DNA of 64,000 nucleotides, taken from Chaenocephalus aceratus. Lineage: Eukaryota; Chordata; Actinopteri; Perciformes; Channichthyidae. Shown here in pieces: positions 35,176 through 47,100 of the stretch (position 1 is the stretch's first letter; each line of letters starts with the position of its first letter). The position numbers and the translations under genes are program-made. The notes beneath the pieces were generated by a model. It worked only from the letters and a program-made list of their open reading frames with translations, ran no database searches and was not told the origin of the DNA. The stretch covers positions 26,814,952 to 26,878,951 of the forward strand of contig CM043800.1 in NCBI GenBank assembly GCA_023974075.1, written 5' to 3'.

Positions 35176-35820
35176 CAATCAATCAATCAATCAATGTTTA
35201 TTTATACAGCCCAATATCACAAATGTTACATTTGTCTCAGTGGACTTCACAGTTTGTACAGAATATCAGTATGACAATACAACACCCTCTGTCATCGTAC
35301 AAGGAAAAAATTCCAGAGAAAACCCACAGTTTAAATAATTATTTAACACTCACGTTTGATAGGCTAGCGCTCAAACACATTGTACATGCTAGGGGCCCGA
35401 TATCTGTAAGCGGTTGACCAATCACAAAAGAGCCGGCCAGCTAACCAATCAGAGCAGACTGGGCTCTGGTTTCAGACAGAGGGTGAAAAGAGGTGCTGCA
35501 GCACAGGCAGTATTTATAAATAAAGCAGATTATGAACATTAAAGCCTCCAAACATGTCACATTAGAGGCACAAAATAGAAATATGAACCTTTTAATAACT
35601 GTTGCTATGTATAGCATAACTGTGATCCTTCTTAACATGTGCTCTTCACTCAGTATTAACACCTCCATGACTTCTCCCCCTGCCTCCTCTCTCCTCCCTC
35701 TCTGTTTAGATCCTGCTGAGCTTCCATCTCAGCGTGTCATCCTCAGAGGACATCAGAACCACATGCACCCTCATCCTCCAGCCTGAGACCCCGCCAAGGA
35801 TCACTTTCAGCCAACTCTGA
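28795..35820 (+). CDS. cyp11c1: Mitochondrial steroid 11-beta-hydroxylase (CYP11C1), two frame breaks
   Basis: Mitochondrial P450 that hydroxylates steroids at C11, needed in fish for cortisol and 11-ketotestosterone; electrons come from adrenodoxin. Exons: 28795-29129, 29268-29423, 29965-30181, 33066-33269, 33638-33819, 33961-34127, 34611-34689, 34773-34990, 35710-35820, about 556 residues. The basic N-terminus fits a mitochondrial presequence. The I-helix has ELMAGGVDT joined to [20 protein letters not shown]; ExxR is [14 protein letters not shown]; then [12 protein letters not shown] and the heme loop [12 protein letters not shown], which is in the frame after a break. Exon 3 lacks one base in CTGCTGCCCTGC (about 30040-30050), and exon 8 lacks one in the G run 34899-34903. 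Both breaks also restore exon phase when one base is allowed for, so every other base fits a working gene. CYP11A is less likely from overall wording; the fish CYP11 type is inferred. Confidence 0.85.
30880..31165 (+). mobile_element. 3' tail of a fish LINE
   Basis: In cyp11c1 intron 3. Ends GCTATATAAATAAAACTTGA followed by (GATTT)n, and contains CAGTTTAAGGGG-type wording on the reverse strand that also occurs, inverted, at 35134-35335. It is 5'-truncated without coding sequence. Confidence 0.6.
32151..32228. repeat. (GT)n microsatellite
   Basis: Interrupted GT repeat in cyp11c1 intron 3, followed by a fish repeat rich in GTGGGGAC and a short TTAGGG-like stretch at about 32358-32376. Confidence 0.9.
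32464..32570. repeat. (GT)n then (GTGA)n microsatellite
   Basis: GT repeat that changes into GTGAGTGTGA units; intronic. Confidence 0.9.
33820..33871. repeat. (GT)n starting at the 5' splice site of cyp11c1 intron 5
   Basis: Exon 5 ends GTGGACACG at 33819 and the intron starts GTGTGTGT directly, so the repeat is itself the donor site. The acceptor of this intron is preceded by a run of about 14 C at 33939-33953. Confidence 0.9.
35134..35335 (-). mobile_element. LINE tail, inverted relative to 30880-31165
   Basis: (ATCA)n at 35134-35192, then a segment sharing CAGAATATCAGTATGA, ACACCCTCTGTC, CATCGTACAAGGAAA and CAGAGAAAACCCACAGTTTA with the reverse complement of 30880-31165. Same family, opposite orientation, in cyp11c1 intron 8. 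Confidence 0.6.
35531..35600. repeat. Dispersed repeat fragment, partner of 20698-20785
   Basis: ACATTAAAGCCTCCAAACAT, GTCACATTAGAGGC and AATATGAACCT align with the copy in the clk2 intron. Confidence 0.5.
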
Positions 35821-35857
35821 CACACACACACCACACACACACACACACGCACGCACA

Positions 35858-35919
<62 letters not shown>
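35821..35919. repeat. (CA)n microsatellite in the cyp11c1 3' UTR
   Basis: Starts at the first base after the TGA at 35818-35820 and runs for about 100 bp, so it would be transcribed. Confidence 0.9.
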
Positions 35920-35923
<4 letters not shown>

Positions 35924-36080
35924 GACTAATGATATCAACATTTTTTGATCACACTTTGTAGCTTAAAGCTTGAATCTCAAAACATAACAACCATATTTCT
36001 GATGATACTCCCTGGAGCTTGCACTGAGTTTTATTCCTTAAATACTGAGCTTTTAACCCAAAATATTCAAATTGCTGGTA

Positions 36081-36086
36081 AATAAA
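36081..36086 (+). terminator. cyp11c1 polyadenylation signal
   Basis: AATAAA about 260 bp after the stop codon. Confidence 0.5.
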
Positions 36087-36731
36087 GTAGCCTAAAATGT
36101 TGTTCTCCTGCTGTCTTCATTGTGGCTCCGCTTGCAAAAGCAACAGTTGCATTGTTCCCACCAGATGGCGCTAACACGCATATCAACACATTCAGTTAAA
36201 TGTGTCAGTCTTGCCCCTCCCTTCGGCCCCTCCTCACTGTCCTCTGGGCCTGCTTCATGGATCGAACAGGTTGTTTGTTTCCTTTATTAATATCTAAACT
36301 TTACAACCTTACTTCCTTATCGGCCTCTGTAACTGTAACCTACAGTGTAAGCACTTTATGCAGCGTGCATAGACGTTCTGTACCCTGCTGTTCATTTTAC
36401 AAGCTGTTTTTGTTAGGTTGTTTATTGTTCTTCTGAAAAACCTTTCTTGCACACTATTTATTTTCCTCCATCAGATAATGATGATTTATTGTTTCCGCTT
36501 TAGTCAATTGTTTGTTGACACGTTTCATAAAAATACTCTAGCCTGAAACACGAAAATGAAGTGCTTGATGTTACCAAAAACGAAAGTTAAAGTTGCCTAC
36601 CAACCAAGTGTTGCAAAAGTTGCATATTATTTTATTATTGGACTTTGGTCTGCATGCGTAAAACCAACCTTTACTCCAGTCGGGTAATTACGTTCAATAA
36701 CATTATATCATAGGTGTGTGTCACTCAGGGC

Positions 36732-37435
36732 CAGGGGTGCCGCCAGGGATTTTGGTCCCCATGAAAAGATATCACAAAGGTAACTTAAAGGAGACCGATC
36801 ATGCTATATTTGAATATATTGTAGGGCCATACCTATATAAGGTATATTTATACGTTTTCTTTTTCAAAATACCAAACAGATCATGCATTTTAGCCATGCC
36901 TCATTTCGCTCTATTTTGCTCTCCTCCACCCCTGTCTTTACATGCGCTGCAGCTGACCACGCCCCCTGCAAAGGAGGGGCCGAGTTATGAGTGTCATGTT
37001 ACCATGCTGTTACCATGCCATGGCAACCTCTCATTCCCCTGATAGGTGTAGAGTTGGCCATATAGGCGGAGCTCCGCGTCACTGACGTCAGACTATTTTC
37101 AAATCTGGATCAGTCTGTATCAGATCCGTTAAAGCCCCGTTTTTAGAGACTTTGGGTATGGAGGAAAAGAAGAGGGTTGTGTTTTCTGACACTTGGTGAG
37201 TTCCCTGGAACACCGGGGACACATATTCATGAATAAAAGACGTACAAAGGTGCATTTTGCATGATAGGTCCCCTTTAAAACATTTTTTTCTTAATGGTTC
37301 TCAAATAGTTTGGGCCCTGTCAGTCACGGGCCTTATGGCGCGTTCCACTGCAGGCCTCGCTCGGTTTGGTTAGGCCTTATTAGGCCCGGCTCACTGAGAA
37401 TCGTCCTAACTTTTCACCCCCTTACGGCGCCCCTG
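36732..37435. mobile_element. Non-autonomous hAT with perfect 8-bp duplication
   Basis: Ends CAGGGGTGCCG and CGGCGCCCCTG, flanked by identical CTCAGGGC at 36724-36731 and 37436-37443. No transposase; most of its interior is a second, nested element. Confidence 0.8.
36785..37278. mobile_element. TTAA-site MITE nested in the hAT
   Basis: TTAAAGGAGACCGATCATG at the left pairs with CATGATAGGTCCCCTTTAA at the right (3 mismatches over 19 bp), with TTAA at both borders. This points to the piggyBac superfamily. No coding sequence; related fragments may be 20698-20785 and 35531-35600. Confidence 0.7.
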
Positions 37436-37443
37436 CTCAGGGC

Positions 37444-40400
37444 TGCAGCTCTCTTTGTGTACTGAGGAACAAAGGTCTGTTTGTGCTCTGGCTAAAGATT
37501 TACAACTCTGACTGTCTGACAGTCTGGGTCATGAGTGACCTCTGCATAGATACAACATCTGCTCCATGCACTCCAGGAAGCGCAAAGTCATCCGTGTCAG
37601 TGAGTGAAGACACATAACTCTATGTCATCTCATTTGTCAAAGTCTCACAGCTATATAACATCAGCCGTTATCAGGTTGTCGAACATGGAGACAGTGTTGT
37701 GTTTTTTCTAATAAAAACAGCAAACCTGCTGTGAATGCAAAATGTGGAGGACAACAGATTAGAGACGATTACAAACTTTTTCCAAGGTACAAAAACGTTC
37801 TGGATTAGGAAACCTTGAACTCAATTTTCAACAAATTCCTTCTGACTTGTTCTTCTGGTCAAATACCATTTTGTAGTAAGTCAAGCTTCAAAAAGTGTAT
37901 AATCAATGGAAAGTTAATAATTGTACTACTACGTTAAACACAGTTATAATCTATTAATAAAACTGCAGTGGTGTTTACAAGTTTAGTATTTTTCCTGAAT
38001 TATAAAACTATGTTTTTAGCTTTTCATTTCATCACATGTATCCCACTAATTATTATTATTATTTTACCTTTTGACCTTTGCTGTAGGCCATTTGTGCTAA
38101 AAATGATTGTTCAATAACTATTAACATTTATAGCGGCTGTCTGGAAACTACTGTAGAGGCATTTATAAATGACCTATTAACATTGGCCTATTAGAATCCT
38201 TCCTTCATGTATTAATCTTTCATTTATTATTTATACATTTAACTAATAAATTATCGAGTCTGTCAAAAGTTTCACAAAAGCACAAGTACATTTTTTACAT
38301 TTTATGTCATTAAATGTTTAGTTTGTCCAAAACCCAAAACTTTTACAACAATGAAATACAAAGAAAATAAACAAAATATTAGAGTCTGGAAAGAAGCAAA
38401 TATTTGGCATTTTGCTTTGAAGCTATTATTGAAATGTTAATGATTCTTTTAGTTTCAGCACAATTTACAGTCATTCGGAAGTACTAGAAAGTGTTTTGCT
38501 TGAGGTTAATAGTGTTTCAGGTTTGGAGTTTAGGGTGACATAATCTGCAGCGATGCAGCAATAAATCACTTTGTACTGTAGTGCACCCTTATAGTTTATT
38601 GTCAATCACTCTGACATGAAGTTCTTTCCTTATTTAGCATCACACCTTGACCCAAGTCAGGCTACTTATTCATCCAAAATCTTCCTAGTTGCAAGCAGTG
38701 CATGGCCCCCATCCAAATGAGCGAGTGGGAGGAGAGACGAGGGGGATCAGAGGGTCAGAGTGTGAAACTGAAGGCACGAGACTGAACCAGGCTTGTTCCG
38801 CTGACGCTAAACTTACATACTGAAAAGTTGCGTGACCTGAGCACAGACAAGGATAAAGGCAGAGGAGAAATATAGACAAATTGCAGGATATTCAAAAAAA
38901 TAAACTAGTAGAGAAGAAAGAAACTGTGCAGTGGATTTCTATTAAAAAATGTGAATGTATTTATGGGTAAAATGGGTAAGTTGAACAATAATTGTTATTT
39001 TATAATATGTGTAGCTTTAAACAACTTTTACATATTTGTCATATAACTTCAGCATGATTTAAAATCCCGAAATAATGATTTATCTGGATTAACTGTTAAC
39101 GGTCCAAAAGAACACAGAATATATGTGCCGTTAATGATGTGTATTTGTGGCTATATTCATTTATCATATTCCAATACCCGTGGTTATGACAAATCAAAGG
39201 ATCTCATCAGAAATGATCCAGATGTTTTTTGTAGTTAAGATGATGCATCACTTAGTCCATTTGTCATATACTTTTACTTATTTAAACTTTAGTGCAGAAG
39301 TTGCTCTCTAACCTTGGGTTCAGCGGTCCATTGCACACATGCTCAGTGACCGGTGTTCATGCAGGAATGTGACCTTCTGCAACAGGAACACACCCATCAC
39401 CTGCCTCACCCATCTTATCAGCCATCATTTCTGATACCGCAACTGTCTTTGACCTGCTTTATTTTTAAGTCAGCCAGCCTTCAGTAAACAGGTACGTGCA
39501 TGCACATGTGTGCGTACGTGTTTCCATGTGTACGCTCTGGGATGTGTCAGGGCTGCAGAATCTCAGTGGGACACATAATGATGTGTGCAGCGGTGCGAGA
39601 GAACTGGGTCACATGGAGGTGGAGGGAGAGAGAAAGACTGGAACAGAAAGAGAGGACAAATACTGACAGCTACCTACCGAATCCACAGGAAAAGTCAACC
39701 GTTTTCACCAGGGAGTTTCCTCTGCAGACTTCCCTCTTTGTCATTCTGTCCTATTCTCCACATAGCACTTTAATTTATAGCACACAATTAAAAACAACAC
39801 TATTAAATGATATAGATCAACAAGTTTGTTAATCCTGCAGGCATAGCAAAAATAAATGAATTTCTCCTTTGTTGATCCATAGAAACCTTTAGTGGTTAGA
39901 TTCCCGTTAGTGGTTCGTCACCTCGCCCTCCACTCGTCCCCCCTCCTTCCTCTCTTTTGTCCTCACCCCTTTGCTCACGTTGTGCCGTTTTGCAGCGACC
40001 TTGTCTGTAAGCCTCTACTCTCGTCCTTCCCCTCGATGGTCTTTACTCCCTCCTCCCCTGTGGTGGCAGACATTGTAGGGATGATTGATTCTGACATCCT
40101 TCAAAATGGATGGCATTGAACTGTTTCAGAGCCTTCAACCAGGTTCCACATTACTTTGCATGAAAGACACAGCCTCAGTCTACAGGTCGGTACGCTCAGG
40201 TTTAGTAGCAGCAGTGTTGACAGGAAACGTCAGTGTTAAAAGGCTTAAAGAGCTGTACGTCTTGGGTTTTAAGAGATACAAAAAAAGACATAAGCGTAAC
40301 AACTGTTTTTTTTGTTTAAAATGGCCTCTTTTGAGAAACTGTTTTGAGTGTCTACAGAAATATGTGGAATCAAATTTGTATAACAATGGCTCAAAAGACA

Positions 40401-40906
40401 GCTTGAAGAAATTAAGCCCATCATTTTGAATTTGAACGCAATTTCCTGCAGTCTTATCTTTCGGCTCTGTTTTGGTTTTACAATCTTCTGTAACTTCAGC
40501 ATTTTGATTAGCAACTCCTGTAGCTTTCATTTTTAGCAGTCCAGTTCCTATAGGACACCAAACAGCAGCAGAAACACACAGGACATGACTAGCTGGTGAA
40601 CAAAGCAGCTAAAGAGACAGATATTTCCCTCAGAAATGTGTGGAGACCAAACCAGAGCTACAGTAGGAGTAATATTAATATTTATCGGGTGGCCGAAAAC
40701 ACCAAATATGCATGTGTTGTCTACAACAAACAATTCATGTATCGTTTAAACGTTGGCATCACACCAGTTTTCAAGTATACATTTAGCTTTCACACTCATC
40801 TATTCATGATCATTTCCTCATGAAGAATGCATTAGCACCATAAATATTAGGATAGGGAAAAGCATACCTTCTACACAGACTGCACAACAACAAAAAGCCA
40901 TATCCA
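37444..40906. other. Intergenic, no gene recognised
   Basis: AT-rich. The open frames at 39500-39832 and 40085-40429 have no family motif or splice context. Confidence 0.4.
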
Positions 40907-40908
40907 TA

Positions 40909-41158
40909 GCCGCGGGAAGTAGGGGTGCTGGGGTGCTGCAACCCCCTGTTGGTGAGTGGTGTACATTTGAAAAACTGAGTGACCACCTAAATAAAAATGA
41001 TTAAACTACATAAAATATTTATGATTTTACTTAAATAAAATGTGCTGTATACAGTAGCATATAATAGTCATAGTATATATTTGTATCAGTCAGATGGCTT
41101 GAATTTATTTCCTCCCCACTTTTGGCAGCACCCCCTGAGCAAAATGACTTCCCGCGGC
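40909..41158. mobile_element. 250-bp MITE with TA duplication
   Basis: GCCGCGGGAAGT at the left and ACTTCCCGCGGC at the right are perfect inverted ends, with TA on both sides (40907-40908 and 41159-41160). The next bases also contain inverted GGGGTGCTG / CAGCACCCC. Confidence 0.7.
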
Positions 41159-41160
41159 TA

Positions 41161-43169
41161 TGGCCATATCAGTCTCTTCCCGTTCCTCTTCTGAGACGAC
41201 ACGAGTTTGTCTTCATCCTGTCACAGTCTGCCTCTCTGTCCCTTCTTTCATCTCTCAAAGCCCTTTCATTGACATTTTCCATCCATCCACCCAACGTCAT
41301 GAGACTTTCCCTCCTTTCCACATCATCTCACTGCCCCGCCCATTTGCACCTGTTCCCACTCTCCTCAACAGTCCCATTAGAGTTGAAGGCCCAATTCCAA
41401 ACCTCCCCCTACTCACTTTCACTCAGTGTTCTCATAGAGGGTCGGCCACAAAGTGCCGTTCCAAACCAACAAGCGTGGAGAGGGGAGTGGGAGGGGGGTT
41501 ATCAAGCCCTCCAAATGTGACTCTGCATCGGCCTGACTTCACCTGCTGCCCTACCTGACTATGTGCGTACAAAATATTTTTTTGCAAACAGGTACAAAAC
41601 TGTGCGCAATAAGTGACATTCAAAATATAGACAACGTTTTTGTTATTTACAGGGACTAATAATAACCAAGCAGCAAAAAGATTTACAAAAAGAAAAACTA
41701 CTATAGTGTATTTTGAGTTTTATAATATTTATTTTGTATTCGTTTTTGTCTGAAATATGCTGATTTCAAACCGTTGTTCCGAACATTTAGTACATTTCCT
41801 GTTTCTGTCAGAGAGAGGGGAGTTATCCCAAAGCATTTGGAATTGGGCTTAATGTGGCTTTCAAGCTCCTTCTACCTTAAACTTAACCCTAACCTTAACC
41901 TTAAACTGTTCGCACCAAAGACTGCAGCTGAAGTGTATACTGTTTCTTTGAAGCATGTGGAGTGAATGTTTCCTTGATGTCTGGCTAGGATTGAATTAAC
42001 ATTTTGAATGATAATGGTAGTGTGTTTGATTGGACATGCCACCTTACAGTCTTGTGGATAGTTTCTATAATAGGAGATATAGTAACTGTTGTGGAGAGGG
42101 TTTCGGCCTACTCCACAACAGTAACTGAGTAAGCCATTGCAAAATAACAGACACGTCTATGCATCGTGGCAAGGAAGTCTGCTGCATTATTTACACAAAG
42201 AGTTTGAGGATTTGGAAAGATTTGGAACCGCTACAGCTCGGCGTGTCGCTATAGAGATGGTAAACTATACCTGCCTGAACCATGTTCTCCCTAATCCTAA
42301 GGCTGCAATTGAGTCTGATCGCTGTTACCACAGTTCATTTAAAGGTAGGATAAAATGTATTAAACTGCATGCCTTCCTCTTCAATTTCCTGAAATACAGA
42401 CTATTTATATCAAGGGATTCCTAGAGTGGAGACCCTTTTTGTATTTTCATTTGTTTCAAATGTCACAATACAGCCCTTTTTTATTACCCCGACATGGCAT
42501 TAATACCAGTGTTTCTTCCTGTTTTCAAATGTGTTGCTTTTTCAAAACAATATGTTCTTCCCTGCAGAGTATATTTAGTTTTTGTATATAACTGAGTCGT
42601 ATGACAGATGAATGTCAACATGTAAAACTTAATTAACCCTGCATGCTTTAGTTAACGGTTGAGATGCCACAATCAATTCTGTAATCTGTTAAATTGCAGT
42701 GTCTTCAATATAGGATTATATTTACGTTAGCTTCATAATATTAAATCAAAAGGACTATGGCATGATAACATAATTACATTACTTAAACTATCAATCATTA
42801 TATCATTTCAAAATCTGAAGGGAAAAGTTAAACAATTCTCAAAATGTTTAACAATCTGAAAAGGAAAAGTTAGGCAAATATTCAAAGACTTTGTAAAAAC
42901 CTGGAAAGGTAGGATGGGTTAATGCAGAGGCCAAATGTCACTGTGTGTGCTGTGTGCTCTGCATGTGTGACCATTAAAGAGGGTTTCATCCCTCCGATTC
43001 TTCTTCTTCTTCATATCAGGTCATTATGTGATGTGGGTTTTGTGACTGTGTGCCTAAATATATTTCCTTTTTACTGACAATTTAAATGTAAAATCTGGGT
43101 GCCTTTTTTATCTCAACACATGCTACTCAGGCTAACCAAAGTGTTGTTCTTCCTTATCCTTTACACTGA
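41161..43169. other. Intergenic region upstream of pklr
   Basis: No coding exon is supported; an upstream pklr first exon could be hidden here. A near-perfect 16-bp inverted repeat lies at 42081-42096 and 42111-42126. Confidence 0.35.
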
Positions 43170-43171
43170 TA

Positions 43172-44037
43172 CCTCATTCACACCAACGGTGTTTCAGGGC
43201 CGGTTCGGAGTTGGAGCTTGAAAAGCACCGGGTTTTCCTCTTTACACCGCAGCGGAGCAGCCTTTTAGCTCCGGAATCCGGTTCGTTTCAAGCACCAAAA
43301 AATTGTCCGGCCAGAGCAAAAGCACCACATACGTCACGCTTACGTCGAGGCGGGGGCAGAGACAGATCAACTCCTGAACAACAACAAAAAGCCCGCGTTT
43401 TATCCAGTTTGTACACAACGATGGAGAAACTTAACAAGAGTTTCAGCTATAGACTGTATATAAAGGATTCTGCTCATGGTGAAGCAAGGTGTCTGCGTGT
43501 TAAGGTGGAACCTGAGCATTCACGTTGATCACCTCTCATTATAACTCATTATACATCTATAAAACTATAAATATTATACTTTACTTCACGTGTTCATTTG
43601 AGAACAGCTGTTACATACCTGGGTGAAGGTTACAGTTCATTTAAATGAAAGATACAACGTTACTCCACACTCATGGTTCAGTCCACCTTAAGAAATAAGA
43701 CCGACCTCGGAAGCAGTTGTGTTTTAAAAAAACCTTAAAAAAACCTTTAAAAAGACACGAGTACACTTTTTTATAAGAATATAACCTGAATATAACTAAA
43801 CCACAGAAATGACTCCGGAAAAGCTGCAGATAGAGCAAATGAATGCAACTGATTTCATCCGCGCGGTTTGGCTTTATGAAGCAGGCACGCAAACGGTTAC
43901 GTCATGACGCAAACGACGCATTACCAGTCGGACTCTGGGCGGTGTGAAAAGAGCCAGAGCTAAACCGAAGAACTGGTTCTGAACCTGAAAAGCTCTAGCA
44001 CGGAGCTTGAACCGGAGTTGCGTTGGTGTGAATGAGG
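43172..44037. mobile_element. 866-bp MITE just upstream of pklr
   Basis: Inverted ends CCTCATTCACACCAACG and CGTTGGTGTGAATGAGG are perfect over 17 bp, with weaker pairing further in (GGAGCTTGAAAAGC / GCTTGAACCGGAG). TA flanks both sides (43170-43171, 44038-44039). No transposase. It ends 99 bp before the first pklr exon found. Confidence 0.75.
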
Positions 44038-44136
44038 TATGAGAGGTGTTTGGTTAAAGTCTTTGCAGTCAGTGGTTGAGTTTTCCTGACTGACTTCATC
44101 CCGCTAACAGTATTTCTCTGCTTCCTCTTCGTACAG

Positions 44137-47100
44137 CTCGCATCAGGCGCTACTCTGATCAGATGACACTGCCCGACTCTTTCATCCAACGGCAGCAACT
44201 CGACGCCAGCATGGCCGACACTTTCCTGGAGCATCTCTGTCTGCTGGACATCGACCAGGAGCCAATCACAGCGCGCAACACCAGCATAATCTGCACCATT
44301 GGTGAGTGTGACCACAGTTCTCAGACACTGAGTCTCAGTTACTTTCATGTTTGTTTTCTGCCACTGTTGTTTTTCTGTCATTGCTGGCAGTCGGTCAGGC
44401 TGACCTCTCCGGGGTGATGCTGGGTGGCTCTCAGTGTTTTGGCAGAGTTTGAGTCTTGGCTGTGAAGCTCACTCGGCCTTTCTCCTGCCCAGAAAACAGG
44501 AGAAGATTACTAGAAGGAAACACAATACACTAACTGCTACTTTCTTGAAAGCTTTCGAATCACCTTTCGTTTCTCACAAGGGCAGGTATTTCTTGTGTCC
44601 AAAGGAATAAACTAGAATGTAGATAGACCATGTAGTGAATGTATTATCTCCGCCAAGGAGATTATGTTTTTTGGTCCAGTTTTAGGATTAGGGAAAAACT
44701 GCTTTGCTGTTTTTCATAGAACAATTGTGGTTTTAGAGCATATCCAAAACACGCTGAAGATTAACATTATTTTAATTGTGATGACAATTCAAGATTAACT
44801 CCCCATCTCAATTTCAATGTATCAATTATATTGTTGGTCAATAAAATGTCAGGAATTTGTTTCCAGAACGCATGCAAATTGACAGTCCAAAACACAAAGG
44901 TTTTCACTTCACCACTATAGTAAACACAAAAGCAGCAAATTGCCAAATTTGAGAACTATAGGTTACTTACGTAACCCCAGTCTCAGGGTAACATGAAGTG
45001 AGATGTCTCACTATGGGATGCGCCTCATCGCGGAGCAAACAGAAGCATCAATCTCATTACGCCAATCCTGATTGGCTGGTGATCTTGATGTCAGCGTCAG
45101 GGGAAATCACCCCCTATAAGTAGCTTGCGCCACAACGCATGCGTCATTCAAAATAAGCACCTCTTCTCGCTTCACCGTAACAAGGAGGGCCGTCTGGTGA
45201 GACATCTCACTTCATGTTACTCTGAGACGTGGGGTTACGTAAGTAACCTATAGTTCTCATTCATAACACTCCGTTGGATGTCTCACTATGGGATATTGTA
45301 GCTCCCGTATTGCCAGACGAGCTTATCTCGAAAATCGCCAACCGGTTTGGTCATTATAACAAAGCACCCCTGATTATGGTACCGCTCACGGGCCAGGCCC
45401 ATTGAGCCAAACGCTCTGGGTGTGGGTGAAAGATCGTCCCCCCCCGCTTGGGACAGTATGTCCCTGCGTAGTGGGAGCTGCCAAGGCTGCCCGCACAGCA
45501 GCTGATATATCTCCGCTAGCCAGTACATAGCTGGCCAGTGCGGAGCTATCAGGATAAGTGTGTGGCGTTGCTCTCTCACTCTGGCCAGAGTTGGAGGTAT
45601 CAGAGCCAGGGATGGAAACGCGTACAGAAGGCCCGGGGGCCAATCGTGCGCGAGTGCATCCACGCCTAACGGTGCATTTAGATCATGCATAGAAAAGAAC
45701 AGCTGACACTGAGCGTTGTCTTTCGATGCGAACAGATCCACCGCGGCTCTGCCGTAACGCACCCACAGCTGGCTCACAATCCTTGGATGTAGAGTCCAGT
45801 CTGCGTAAAGTGGTGCCCCTCTGGACAGTAGGTCAGCCCCGAGGTTCATCACTCCCGGTACGTGCGTCGCTCTCAGAGAGAGGAGACGTCTACCGCTCCA
45901 TAGGATAAGTTTGCGCGCCAGTGTGTGTAACTGGAGAGAACGCAAACCCCCTTGGCGGTTAATATACGATATTGTCGTCGTATTGTCTGTCCTCACGAGG
46001 ACGTGATGTCCCCTGAGGAAAGGCAGAAAGCGTCTTAGGGTGAGAAACACCGCTAAAAGCTCCAGGTAATTTATGTGCGCCCGCTGGAGGTCTCTGCTCC
46101 AGAGACCCCTCACCGGGCGACCTTCATAAATACCTCCCCAACCTGTCAGACATGCGTCCGTGGTGACCACTTTCCGTGAAAGGACAGCACCAATGGGCAC
46201 ACCTCGTACTAGAAAAGTCGGGTGCAGCCAGTGGCGCAGTGCCATTACGCATCTCACAGTAACCATCACTCGGTTTAGTTTTAGGGCGGCCACCCAGCGC
46301 TGAAACTCCCTCATGTGTAAGCGTCCCAGTCGTACAACCAGGATGGCTGACGCCATGAGCCCCATCAACCGCAGGCATGTTCTGAAGAGAACATGTTTGT
46401 GCAGCTGGAAAAGAGCAAGACAAGCTCTGAAAGCTTTCACTCTTTCCGCTGACAAGCGAGCTGAAAAGGGCACCGAGTTCAGGCGTAACCCCAGGAAGAG
46501 TATAGTCTGTGCGGGGCACAACATGCTCTTCTCTGTATTTATTACGAAACCCAGGTTGAGCAGGTGCTTTACGAGGATTTGTCTGCGTAACAGCCTCCTG
46601 CTCCGACTGTGCGAGAAGCAGCCAGTCGTCCAGGTAGGTCGCCAGGCGAATACCCTGTTGTCTTAACGGGGCTATCGCGGCTTCCGTACACCGTACAAAC
46701 ACCCTTGGACTGAGAGACAGACCGAAGGGGAGTACTCTGTATTCATAACAGATCCCCTGAAATGCGAACCTCAGATATTTCCTGTGTGGATAATATACTG
46801 GGATGTGAAAATACACATCTTTCAGGTCGACTGATGTAAACCAGTCGTCTTTTCTTACGAGCCGCAGCAGAGATGTGTGAGTGAGCATTCTGAACTTATA
46901 TCTTTTTAGATATTTGTTCAGAGCCCTTAAATCAAGTATTGGCCGAATTCCGTTCCCTCCCCGTTTGGGAACGAGGAAGTACTTGGAATAAAAGCCGCCC
47001 TGACTCTGCTCGGCGGGTACAATAGAAATAGCCCTCTTTTCTAGGAGTGAGAGAATCTCTTTCTCCAAAATGAGGGCTGACTCTCCTCAGGCCTGCGAGT

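Noticed and set aside
39500..40429. Two open frames of about 110 codons upstream of pklr
   Set aside because: No motif, no family resemblance and no consistent splice sites.
42137..42424. 95-codon frame that might be a pklr first exon
   Set aside because: Residues do not resemble any pyruvate kinase N-terminus.
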